From Rhodospirillales bacterium (lineage in GTDB: Bacteria > Pseudomonadota > Alphaproteobacteria > Rhodospirillales > JABHCV01): a stretch of 13,532 nucleotides of DNA. The notes under the pieces were generated by a model, which saw only the letters and a list, made by a program, of their open reading frames with translations, searched no databases and was not told where the DNA came from. Position numbers and translations under genes: made by a program. This document shows, piece after piece, positions 6,293-12,842 of this stretch (position 1 is the first letter of the stretch; each line of letters opens with the position of its first letter). Location of the stretch: positions 1 to 13,532 of the forward strand of contig JADHSW010000063.1 in NCBI GenBank assembly GCA_016776705.1, read 5' to 3'.

Positions 6293-7444
6293 ATGTTTGG
6301 CAGTGAAAATTCAGGCGCCATCCGCAAGGCGCTGGCAGTATGCAAGGCGATTGCTGACGGCGATTTCGAGGCACGCGTTATTGGCATCACTGAAAAAGGC
6401 GAAGCAGGCGAACTGCTGCGCACCATCAACCTGATGATCGACCGTACAGACGCCTATGTGCGTGAATCCCAGGCCTGCCTGGAATATGTCCGCGATAACA
6501 AATATTACCGTCGTATACTTGAAAAAGGCATGACCGGCAGCTTCCTGGGAGCATCGCGCACCATCAACAATGCGACCCAGACCATGCAGGAAAAGGTTCA
6601 CAGCTTTACCGGCGTCGCCGATAATTTCGAAAAGAACATGAAAGTCGTCGTGCAGACCGTGACGTCGGCGGCAACCGAATTGCAGTCCACGGCGCAAACT
6701 ATGGAAAGCACGGCTGCAGCAACATCGCAGCAGGCCACATCCGTCGCCGCAGCCGCCGAAGAAGCTTCAACAAACGTTCAGACGGTGGCCTCAGCCGCCG
6801 AGGAATTGTCCAGCTCCATTAGCGAAATCAGCCGTCAGGTTTCACAGTCGAATGAAATCGCATCAAATGCCGCGACGGAAGCCGAACGCTCAAACCAGCA
6901 GGTTCAGGGATTGGCCGAGGCCGCCCAGAAGATCGGCGAAGTTGTAGAACTGATCTCTGATATCGCAGAACAGACCAATTTGCTGGCCCTGAACGCTACC
7001 ATTGAGGCGGCCCGGGCAGGCGATGCGGGCAAGGGCTTTGCCGTTGTTGCCGCCGAAGTGAAAAATCTGGCCAATCAGACTGCCAAGGCAACTGAGGAAA
7101 TCGGCGCCCAGATTGGCGGCATTCAAACGGCTACACAGGATGCGGTGCAGGCGATTGGTGGCATTACGTCGACAATTTCCGAAATCAACAAGATTTCATC
7201 AACCATCGCCGCCGCCGTTGAAGAACAGGGTGCCGCAACCGCAGAAATCGCCCGAAATGTAGAACAGGCTTCCTCTGGCACAACAGAAGTGACAACCAAC
7301 ATCACGCAGGTTACGCAAGCCGCCGGTGAAACGGGCCAGGCGGCCGGTGAAGTGCTCACCGCCGCGGGCGAGCTCTCCCAGCAGGGCGAGGTTCTGGGCA
7401 CGGAAATGGATAACTTTATCATCGAGCTGCGCAAGGTTATCTAG
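6293..7444 (+). CDS. soluble methyl-accepting chemotaxis protein with HAMP-like N terminus
   Basis: A 383-residue chemoreceptor without any membrane segment. Residues about 10-100 resemble the HAMP-like linkers seen in alphaproteobacterial PAS-containing receptors (ADGDFEARV at 21-29; YYRRILEKGMTGSFLGASRT at 71-90). From about 125 on it is one long coiled-coil signalling domain. The conserved hairpin tip is at about 224-260 (IAEQTNLLALNATIEAARAG, GFAVVAAEVKNLA), where CheA and CheW bind. Candidate methylation segments are AAAAEEAS (152-159), ASAAEELSSS (167-176) and AAAVEEQGAAT (307-317). There is no C-terminal CheR/CheB-tethering pentapeptide. AAGGAAAG at 6279-6286 is a strong ribosome binding site. 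It has no ligand domain of its own, so the adjacent PAS protein is the likely input. Confidence 0.93.
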   Translation: MFGSENSGAIRKALAVCKAIADGDFEARVIGITEKGEAGELLRTINLMIDRTDAYVRESQACLEYVRDNKYYRRILEKGMTGSFLGASRTINNATQTMQEKVHSFTGVADNFEKNMKVVVQTVTSAATELQSTAQTMESTAAATSQQATSVAAAAEEASTNVQTVASAAEELSSSISEISRQVSQSNEIASNAATEAERSNQQVQGLAEAAQKIGEVVELISDIAEQTNLLALNATIEAARAGDAGKGFAVVAAEVKNLANQTAKATEEIGAQIGGIQTATQDAVQAIGGITSTISEINKISSTIAAAVEEQGAATAEIARNVEQASSGTTEVTTNITQVTQAAGETGQAAGEVLTAAGELSQQGEVLGTEMDNFIIELRKVI

Positions 7445-7467
7445 CTGAACAATTCCTCATTTCAATT

Positions 7468-7504
7468 AACCCGGTCGCGTTATTTAGCGTGACCGGGTTT
7501 TTTT
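7468..7504 (+). terminator. Rho-independent terminator after the chemoreceptor gene
   Basis: AACCCGGTC (7468-7476) pairs perfectly with GACCGGGTT (7491-7499), extended inward by a G-T wobble and two G-C pairs around a loop at 7480-7487. The T run 7498-7504 follows. It ends the PAS-chemoreceptor transcript 24 bases after the stop codon. Confidence 0.9.
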
Positions 7505-7641
7505 ATCTCCACTGCATCAAAAACCCTCCCAAGTGTTCAGAAGCTCTTAATAAATTGATGCTATCCAGATTTGGTAAATGCACATCGTTTGGCCCGTTTT
7601 TAGGTCGCCTGTGATAGAATTTCCGTTAAGATCAGCGCGGC

Positions 7642-7671
7642 TTGTCGACGCCTGGATCAATTGGGTATAGA
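7642..7671 (+). promoter_or_regulatory. possible promoter of the PAS_5 gene
   Basis: TTGTCG (7642-7647) and TATAGA (7666-7671) stand 18 bases apart and could be a -35/-10 pair, putting the start near 7678. The rest of the 228-base gap from 7505 to 7732 shows no gene, RNA structure or repeat that I can support. Confidence 0.3.
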
Positions 7672-7732
7672 TACGTGGCAAGTGGTAAGGAACTTCCAGG
7701 GTTATGGATTTAAAGATTAGGGGCAATAAGTA

Positions 7733-8182
7733 ATGCAAGATCAACCACAGGGAATGGAAAGGCGCATGGTGCATCGGTTGCTGATGCATTGGCGCGGCGC
7801 GCAGAAAACCGATGAAATTCCAAATCTGGATGCCGTCCTTTCCAGGGATCTGGGCGATTTGGAACCCTGTCTGTACGTGCTGGATATTCGGGATATAGAA
7901 CCGACTTTCGAGCGTATTGGCGGGCATCTGCTTGCCGACGGCGGTAAGGGGCTGGTTGGCGAGCCCGTATCGGATGCTCCAAAAAATACACTTTTGGGCG
8001 AAGCCGTTAAATATTACAGCCGGGTAATGGTTAAACGTATTCCGATTACCCTTGGCGGTGAATTTATGAATGATAAGGGCAAGACGATACTCTATCGGTC
8101 CCTGATTGCACCGTTAAGTGATGATGACGGTGAAAACAGCTTCTTGCTTGGTGCGGCGAATTGCAAGGTTCAAGAGGAATGA
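7733..8182 (+). CDS. PAS_5-type domain protein of unknown function
   Basis: A 149-residue protein that looks like the alphaproteobacterial PAS_5 family (PF07310 type): an N-terminal RMVHRLLMHWRGAQK helix (11-25), a middle part in which the conserved 'decision' segment DLEPCLYVLDIRD (42-54) precedes the strand FERIGGHLLADG (59-70), and a C-terminal beta-rich part ending in LYRSLIAPLSDDDGENSFLLGAANCK. Proteins of this family are single-domain and their ligands are mostly unknown. AGGGG at 7719-7723 gives the 7733 ATG good spacing; M8 is a less likely start. A nine-codon reading frame from 7704 stops at 7731-7733 and overlaps this start (TAATG). The gene stands alone with its own probable promoter. 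The assignment is from overall pattern, not from an alignment. Confidence 0.7.
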   Translation: MQDQPQGMERRMVHRLLMHWRGAQKTDEIPNLDAVLSRDLGDLEPCLYVLDIRDIEPTFERIGGHLLADGGKGLVGEPVSDAPKNTLLGEAVKYYSRVMVKRIPITLGGEFMNDKGKTILYRSLIAPLSDDDGENSFLLGAANCKVQEE

Positions 8183-8260
8183 TGATACGACGATCCCGGC
8201 AAAAATTTGAGGCCTGTTCAGTAGTATTCCTTCGCGCAATGGCGGGACGGGAGCTTTAGC

Positions 8261-8647
8261 ATGGCCAAGTCAGTCTCCTTTGAAATTTATTCTTTCAAGA
8301 ACGGCGACTGGATGCTGGATTCCGTCCATGACGACAAAAACATGGCGATCCATCAAGGGCGCATGCTGATCGCCAGCCCGCATCACATGGCAATACGTGT
8401 TGTCGAGGAAAGCTACGATGACGTCACCGACAATTCGATGACGAAGATCGTCTACAAGGAACAAAAAGGCGGCGAAGACGAAAAGCCCAAGAAAGTCGTA
8501 AAGAAGGCAACCAATAGCCCGTCAAAGAAGAGAAAGAAGAAGAAAAAGAAAAAAGGCAAAAGCCTGCTCGTAATCGTCCTCAGCCTGGGCGGCATCAGCC
8601 TGGGTCTGCTGGCCCTGCTCGCCCTGCTGATTGCCCAGTCCGACTAA
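8261..8647 (+). CDS. Lys-rich, probably tail-anchored membrane protein of unknown function
   Basis: A 128-residue protein in three parts. Residues 1-66 form a small folded domain (VSFEIYSFKNGDWMLDSVHD, then AIRVVEESYDDVTDNSMTKIVY) that I recognise from short uncharacterised proteins of Rhodospirillales, without a known function. Residues 73-100 are a strongly basic linker with up to seven Lys in a row (94-99 region). Residues 101-125 are one hydrophobic helix, leaving about three residues beyond the membrane. By the positive-inside rule the N-terminal domain would be cytoplasmic, the chain being a C-tail-anchored protein. CGGGAG at 8248-8253 is the ribosome binding site. Its stop lies six bases from the stop of the convergent hydrolase gene. 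It follows the PAS_5 gene by 78 bases and may be co-transcribed. Confidence 0.75.
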   Translation: MAKSVSFEIYSFKNGDWMLDSVHDDKNMAIHQGRMLIASPHHMAIRVVEESYDDVTDNSMTKIVYKEQKGGEDEKPKKVVKKATNSPSKKRKKKKKKKGKSLLVIVLSLGGISLGLLALLALLIAQSD

Positions 8648-8653
8648 ACAGTC

Positions 8654-9562
8654 TTACTGGAGAAGCTCTCCGGCGAAGTCAGAGATCCTGTCGGCGACAT
8701 CTTCGGCATAAAAATCAAGAAAGAAGTGACCGGCTCCTTCAATCACCGCCAGCTTGATCTGGTTGTTGACCACACCGGTCATTTTTTCAGGCAAATTGTT
8801 GACGACGGTATCTTCTGATCCAGCGATCACCAGTATCGGCAGCTTGACGCGGACAAGAACAGTCGGCGTATCCAGAAACTTGTCCTCACCGTAATAATCA
8901 ACGAAGGAAGCGGCCGTAACGGAGGTTTTAGGGCAATAGATAAAATCGATGTCCCCGAAAACCTCATCCCCTTTTTTGGCTATAACCGCCCGGTTCATCT
9001 TGCCAAGCAGGGAATTGACGGAAACCTTGTAGTTTTTCTTGTATGAGCTTGCTGCCTCGTCCTTGTCCCATGTTGCAGGTGCGATCAGGGCGGCGCCCAG
9101 AACCTTTGGGACCTGCCGGTCGACCATATAGCGGGCAGTCTGGTTGCCGCCCCGTGAATGGCCTGCAAGAACGATTTTTTCGACCCCCTGACTGTGAAGC
9201 CACTTTACCCAGGCGGCAATTTCTCCAACCGCATCGGAATGTTTGTGCGTATGGGTAATTTTGCAATCGTACATGCCATGCCGGTTGTCCAGGCCAAGGC
9301 TAAGATTGATCGCCAGGGTGTTGAAGCCCCGTTCCTTCAGGTGTCTCTGAAGGGTGTCGATAATCTCCATCTTGTTGTGGGCCAGGGTGCCGTGGGTAAT
9401 CAGGATGACGCCATCCATGAAGGTCTTTTCCTCCGCCATTTCCAGATTGGCGTTCAGGGTCAGGCCCTTGTAGGACTGGGTCACCTCTGCGGCTTCAAGG
9501 GGGGATGCAATCCCAGCCAGCAAAGCGAAAAGAAAAACAAAAGAGGCAAAGCGGACAGACAT
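8654..9562 (-). CDS. secreted alpha/beta hydrolase
   Basis: A 302-residue serine hydrolase of the alpha/beta fold. A Sec signal peptide covers about residues 1-24 (VRFASFVFLFALLAGIASPLEA), with no lipobox Cys, so a soluble periplasmic or secreted enzyme is expected. LITHGTLAHN (54-63) provides the oxyanion-side HG motif; GHSRGG (134-139) holds the nucleophile Ser136; probable acid and base are D251 (GSEDTVV) and H279 (GAGHFF). A His-rich patch H104-x-H106-x-H108 is unusual. The start at 9562 is preferred to an in-frame ATG at 9607 because it begins the signal peptide and has GGGAG (9572-9576) nine bases upstream. Substrate unknown: esterase, lipase-like or amidase activity would all fit. It is transcribed away from lysR and shares its upstream region. 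Confidence 0.85.
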   Translation of the reverse strand: MSVRFASFVFLFALLAGIASPLEAAEVTQSYKGLTLNANLEMAEEKTFMDGVILITHGTLAHNKMEIIDTLQRHLKERGFNTLAINLSLGLDNRHGMYDCKITHTHKHSDAVGEIAAWVKWLHSQGVEKIVLAGHSRGGNQTARYMVDRQVPKVLGAALIAPATWDKDEAASSYKKNYKVSVNSLLGKMNRAVIAKKGDEVFGDIDFIYCPKTSVTAASFVDYYGEDKFLDTPTVLVRVKLPILVIAGSEDTVVNNLPEKMTGVVNNQIKLAVIEGAGHFFLDFYAEDVADRISDFAGELLQ

Positions 9563-9639
9563 GAAATGCAACTCCCAAAAAATCCGGAAACGATGACAAA
9601 AGGCCACACGTTAAATTACCATTATTGAATACTCACGGC

Positions 9640-9667
9640 AGAATAATGCGATTGACCCCAGGGTCAA
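9640..9667 (-). promoter_or_regulatory. hydrolase promoter overlapped by a palindromic operator
   Basis: On the minus strand TTGACC (9667-9662) and TATTCT (9645-9640) are 16 bases apart, a fair -35/-10 pair that would start transcription about 70 bases before the hydrolase ATG. The -35 sits inside a perfect inverted repeat, TTGACCC (9652-9658) and GGGTCAA (9661-9667) with a 2-base centre. A protein bound there would cover the -35. The regulator is not identifiable. Confidence 0.45.
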
Positions 9668-9742
9668 GCCGACAAGCATGGGACGATTCTGTTCATCGCG
9701 GGAACGGGTAAAAATAGCCTGAAAATCCATGTTCCATGTCTA

Positions 9743-9759
9743 GATAAGAAAAATCTATC
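9743..9759. promoter_or_regulatory. LysR-type box 1
   Basis: GATA-N9-TATC, a 17-base dyad that fits the T-N11-A rule of LysR-family binding sites. Including the next base, it matches box 2 (9852-9868) at 16 of 18 positions in the same orientation, 109 bases apart. It lies 169 bases before the lysR-frmA-fghA start and 181 bases before the hydrolase start, so it could serve either. Confidence 0.55.
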
Positions 9760-9768
9760 AGCTAATCA

Positions 9769-9790
9769 GAATTAAAAATTTCTTTAATTC
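9769..9790. repeat. inverted repeat in the lysR upstream region
   Basis: GAATTAAA (9769-9776) and TTTAATTC (9783-9790) are perfect 8-base arms around a 6-base centre (AATTTC). The sequence is very AT-rich, so chance symmetry is more likely than in GC-balanced DNA. It could be an operator half-site pair lying between the two LysR boxes. Confidence 0.4.
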
Positions 9791-9807
9791 GGTAAATTAC
9801 ATATTCT

Positions 9808-9820
9808 TCTATTAAATAGA
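9808..9820. repeat. short palindrome in the lysR upstream region
   Basis: TCTAT (9808-9812) and ATAGA (9816-9820) are perfect 5-base arms around TAA. The half-site TCTAT also occurs in both LysR boxes, so this may be a third, more compact contact site. Short and AT-rich, hence weak evidence. Confidence 0.3.
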
Positions 9821-9851
9821 TGCAATAAGTCGGGGCCTTGTCAGGTTAAAC

Positions 9852-9868
9852 GATAAAAGAAATCTATC
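9852..9868. promoter_or_regulatory. LysR-type box 2
   Basis: GATA-N9-TATC again (T-N11-A), nearly identical to box 1. It is 59 bases before the lysR start codon and just downstream of a TTGTCA (9838-9843) that could be a -35, although no good -10 follows at normal spacing. A box this close to the promoter would suit autoregulation. Confidence 0.55.
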
Positions 9869-9927
9869 AATGATGTTACTTAAAGACAGAATAGTCGGGC
9901 AACGATGCCCCTGTCCGGGAGACGGCG

Positions 9928-10827
9928 ATGCTTAGGCGCTATCATTATCTTGTGGCTCTCGCCAATGAGAAGCACTTCGGACGGGCGGCAGAAAAGTGCA
10001 ATGTCAGCCAGCCCGCCCTGTCGAATTCAATTCGTCAGCTGGAAAAGGATCTGGGCGTATCCATTGTCAAGCGGGGCCGCCGCTTTCAGGGGTTGACCCG
10101 CGAGGGGGCAAAAATTGTCGAATACGCCAACAAGTTAATCAACACCGAAAGCTCGCTGACCCAGGAACTTTCGCTCATGCGCGAAGGGTTGGCGGGGATC
10201 CTTAAAATTGGCGTTGTCCCGTCTGCCTTGCCCATGTTGACACTTGTCACCTTTCAGTTTTGCCGGGCCTATCCAAAGGTCGAGTTGAGCGTGAAGGCGC
10301 GCAATACGACTGAAATTGAACGGGGTCTGGATGATTACAGCCTCGATCTGGGCCTGACCTACCTGGACGTGGAACCGCTGCCACGGGGGCGCAAGCATTC
10401 CATATATCGACAAAATTTCTGGGTTCTTACTCCCATTCACGGCCCTTTTGAAGGCCGCGAAAGCGTCACCTGGAGCGAAATGGTTGAAGTGCCCCTGGTG
10501 TTGCTGGCGCCCGAAACCTTGAGTCGTCAGCTCATCAATGAAGCCTTTCAGGATATGGATTTGCAACCCACGCCGCAAATCCAGACGGATTCCATGCTTA
10601 ATCTAAGCGCCTTTGTCAGGTCCGGTTACTGGTCCAGCATCGTACCCAGGGAATGTTTTGTGTTTTGTTCCGAACCCCCCGGAACACGAATATTGCCACT
10701 GACGGACCCAATTGTGTCTCATGATATTGGCCTTGTTATTCCTGAGCGTGATCCGTCCAGCGTTCTCGCCCAAAGCCTGTTTGATTATGCCAAGGATATT
10801 GATATCGAAGCCCTTTTAATCAGATAA
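9928..10827 (+). CDS. LysR-family transcriptional regulator of the formaldehyde operon
   Basis: A 299-residue LysR-type regulator. The N-terminal winged helix-turn-helix covers about residues 3-60, with HFGRAAEKCNVSQPALSNSIRQLE at 16-39; a linker helix (about 61-88) leads to the periplasmic-binding-like effector domain (about 90-295, from LKIGVVPSALPML). GGAG at 9918-9921 supports the 9928 start. It is 30 bases upstream of frmA and in the same direction, so it is probably the first gene of that operon, an unusual order since LysR genes are mostly divergent from their target. Boxes at 9743 and 9852 are candidate binding sites for autoregulation and for the divergent hydrolase. The inducer is unknown; formaldehyde, S-hydroxymethylglutathione or formate are plausible guesses. 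Confidence 0.9.
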   Translation: MLRRYHYLVALANEKHFGRAAEKCNVSQPALSNSIRQLEKDLGVSIVKRGRRFQGLTREGAKIVEYANKLINTESSLTQELSLMREGLAGILKIGVVPSALPMLTLVTFQFCRAYPKVELSVKARNTTEIERGLDDYSLDLGLTYLDVEPLPRGRKHSIYRQNFWVLTPIHGPFEGRESVTWSEMVEVPLVLLAPETLSRQLINEAFQDMDLQPTPQIQTDSMLNLSAFVRSGYWSSIVPRECFVFCSEPPGTRILPLTDPIVSHDIGLVIPERDPSSVLAQSLFDYAKDIDIEALLIR

Positions 10828-10857
10828 ATTAAACCCTCTATACCGGAGAAGAAGTTG

Positions 10858-11967
10858 ATGAAATCTCGTGCCGCCGTTGCTTTCCATGCCGCCAAACCCC
10901 TGGAGATTGTTGAAGTTGATGTTGACGGCCCAAAGGCCGGCGAAGTGCTCGTACGCATGGTGGCGACCGGCGTGTGTCATACAGATGCGTTCACCCTTTC
11001 CGGTGCTGACCCGGAAGGCATATTTCCGTCTATTCTGGGTCATGAAGGAGGCGGTGTGGTCGAGGAAGTCGGCCCCGGCGTAACCTCCGTCGCGCCCGGC
11101 GATCACGTTATCCCGCTTTACACCCCTGAATGTGGCGAGTGCAGTTTTTGCACGTCGGGAAAAACCAACCTGTGCCAGAAAATTCGCGCAACTCAGGGTC
11201 AGGGGCTGATGCCCGATGGCACTTCGCGGTTTTCCCATAATGGCAATCATCTTTTCCACTACATGGGAACATCGACCTTTAGCGAATACACGGTGCTTCC
11301 GGAAATCGCAGTAGCCAAAATAAACAAGGAAGCCCCCCTGGACAAGGTGTGCCTGCTGGGATGCGGCATTACCACCGGGATCGGGGCGGTCCTGAATACC
11401 GCAAGGGTTGAAGCCGGGGCAACTGTGGCCGTCTTTGGATTGGGTGGCATCGGCCTCAGCGTCATTCAGGGCGCCGTCATGGCCAAGGCCTCGCGGATTG
11501 TCGCCATCGATATAAACGAGGATAAATTCGACATGGCGCGCATGCTCGGCGCGACGGATTTTGTCAATCCAAGCACATTCGACGATCCGATTCAGGATGT
11601 CATCGTTGATTTGACCGATGGCGGCGTGGATTATTCTTTCGAATGTATCGGCCGCCCGCAAACCATGCGCGCCGCCCTTGAATGCTGTCACAAGGGATGG
11701 GGTGAATCGGTCATTATCGGCGTCGCCGGCGCCGGTGAGGAAATTTCCACCCGCCCCTTCCAGCTGGTGACGGGACGGGTCTGGCGCGGCAGCGCCTTTG
11801 GCGGGGTGAAAGGCCGCACGGAACTTCCTGAATATGTTGAAAATTACCTGCGGGGAAAAATCAAGATCGATGAAATGGTCACCCACACAATGGGTCTGGA
11901 AGGAATCAACGATGCCTTCGATCTGATGCACGAAGGCAAAAGCATTCGTTCCGTCGTTATTTTTTAA
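10858..11967 (+). CDS. frmA: S-(hydroxymethyl)glutathione dehydrogenase (class III alcohol dehydrogenase)
   Basis: A 369-residue cytoplasmic zinc enzyme that oxidises S-hydroxymethylglutathione, the spontaneous adduct of formaldehyde and glutathione, to S-formylglutathione with NAD+; it also reduces S-nitrosoglutathione in this family. Catalytic zinc ligands are C40, H62, E63 and C169; structural zinc ligands are C92, C95, C98 and C106. The class III mark TQGQGLMPDGTSRF (112-125) is present. The Rossmann motif GLGGIG (194-199) with D218 indicates NAD+. The ATG at 10858 is chosen over a TTG one codon earlier since it gives the usual MK-R-AAVAF start, with GGAG at 10845-10848. Also called adhC, adhI or flhA in related bacteria. 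The length is normal and nothing is missing. Confidence 0.96.
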   Translation: MKSRAAVAFHAAKPLEIVEVDVDGPKAGEVLVRMVATGVCHTDAFTLSGADPEGIFPSILGHEGGGVVEEVGPGVTSVAPGDHVIPLYTPECGECSFCTSGKTNLCQKIRATQGQGLMPDGTSRFSHNGNHLFHYMGTSTFSEYTVLPEIAVAKINKEAPLDKVCLLGCGITTGIGAVLNTARVEAGATVAVFGLGGIGLSVIQGAVMAKASRIVAIDINEDKFDMARMLGATDFVNPSTFDDPIQDVIVDLTDGGVDYSFECIGRPQTMRAALECCHKGWGESVIIGVAGAGEEISTRPFQLVTGRVWRGSAFGGVKGRTELPEYVENYLRGKIKIDEMVTHTMGLEGINDAFDLMHEGKSIRSVVIF

Positions 11968-11981
11968 GGACGGAACCTGCC

Positions 11982-12833
11982 ATGAGCGATGAGAAACTGA
12001 CGCGCCTGTCGCGCACCCGAACCTTCGACGGCTGGCTTGAAACCTATACCCATCAATCGTCAAGTTGTAGGCGGCCGATGACGTTTTCCCTTTTCATGCC
12101 GCCACAGGCAAGCGCCGGAAAAGTTCCGGTTCTTTACTGGCTGTCGGGCTTGACATGCAACCACGAGAATTTTGTTCACAAGGCGGGAGCCCTTGAACAT
12201 GCGGCAAAACTGGGCATCGCCGTGGTCGCCCCCGATACCAGCCCCAGGGATAACGGTATCGACGGCGAGGATGACAGCTACGATCTGGGAACGGGGGCCG
12301 GGTTCTATGTCAATGCGACACGGTCGCCCTGGTCGAAAAACTACCGGATGTTCGATTACATCACCTGGGAACTGCCGGACATTCTTGACAGTGATTTCCG
12401 CCTTGATGGGGAACGCAGGTCCATCTTTGGTCATTCCATGGGCGGGCACGGGGCGCTGGTTGTGTCTCTTAAAAATCCGGGAATGTTCAGATCCGTCTCC
12501 GCATTTTCGCCGATTTGTTCACCGACCCGCTGTCCGTGGGGCGAGAAGATATTTTCGGCCTATCTGGGCGACGACAGGGCCGCTTGGGATGCTTACGATG
12601 CAGCTTTGTTGATTGAGGCAGGCGCGGCCTCGCTTCCCATTTTAATTGATCAGGGCGAGGACGATGATTTCCTGGCTGAACAACTGAAACCGGAACTTCT
12701 GGAGGCCGCCTGCAAGAAGGCGGGTGTGGCGCTGGATTTAAGAATGCGCAAGGGTTACGACCACAGCTACTATTTCATCGCCACTTTCATCGGCGAACAC
12801 ATGCGCTATCATGCGGATCACTTGCTGGGTTGA
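11982..12833 (+). CDS. fghA: S-formylglutathione hydrolase
   Basis: A 283-residue esterase-D-type alpha/beta hydrolase that releases formate and glutathione from S-formylglutathione, the step after FrmA. The oxyanion region LSGLTCNHENF is at 54-64 with the family Cys at 59; the nucleophile Ser152 lies in GHSMGG (150-155); the catalytic acid is most likely D228 (DQGEDDDFL) and the base H261 (GYDHSYYFI). Size is typical of the family. It starts 14 bases after the frmA stop with AAGGA at 11966-11970, so the two are one transcript. Also called frmB. No formate dehydrogenase gene is in view, so further oxidation of formate must be encoded elsewhere. It ends nine bases from the stop of the convergent transglutaminase-like gene. 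Confidence 0.95.
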   Translation: MSDEKLTRLSRTRTFDGWLETYTHQSSSCRRPMTFSLFMPPQASAGKVPVLYWLSGLTCNHENFVHKAGALEHAAKLGIAVVAPDTSPRDNGIDGEDDSYDLGTGAGFYVNATRSPWSKNYRMFDYITWELPDILDSDFRLDGERRSIFGHSMGGHGALVVSLKNPGMFRSVSAFSPICSPTRCPWGEKIFSAYLGDDRAAWDAYDAALLIEAGAASLPILIDQGEDDDFLAEQLKPELLEAACKKAGVALDLRMRKGYDHSYYFIATFIGEHMRYHADHLLG

Positions 12834-12842
12834 ATTCAGCTT

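Noticed and set aside
7547..7927. Minus-strand open frame across the gap before the PAS_5 gene
   Set aside because: It overlaps the PAS_5 gene in antisense, has no recognised domain and crosses the predicted promoter.
8520..8565. A-rich stretch encoding the poly-Lys linker as a slippage or phase-variation site
   Set aside because: The longest uninterrupted A runs are only five or six bases, broken by G; the frame is intact and slippage is not needed to explain it.
10816..12063. A 415-codon open frame on the minus strand opposite frmA
   Set aside because: It lies fully antisense to frmA, whose zinc ligands and family signatures are certain. Its translation has no recognisable domain and biased composition, as expected of a shadow in GC-rich codons.
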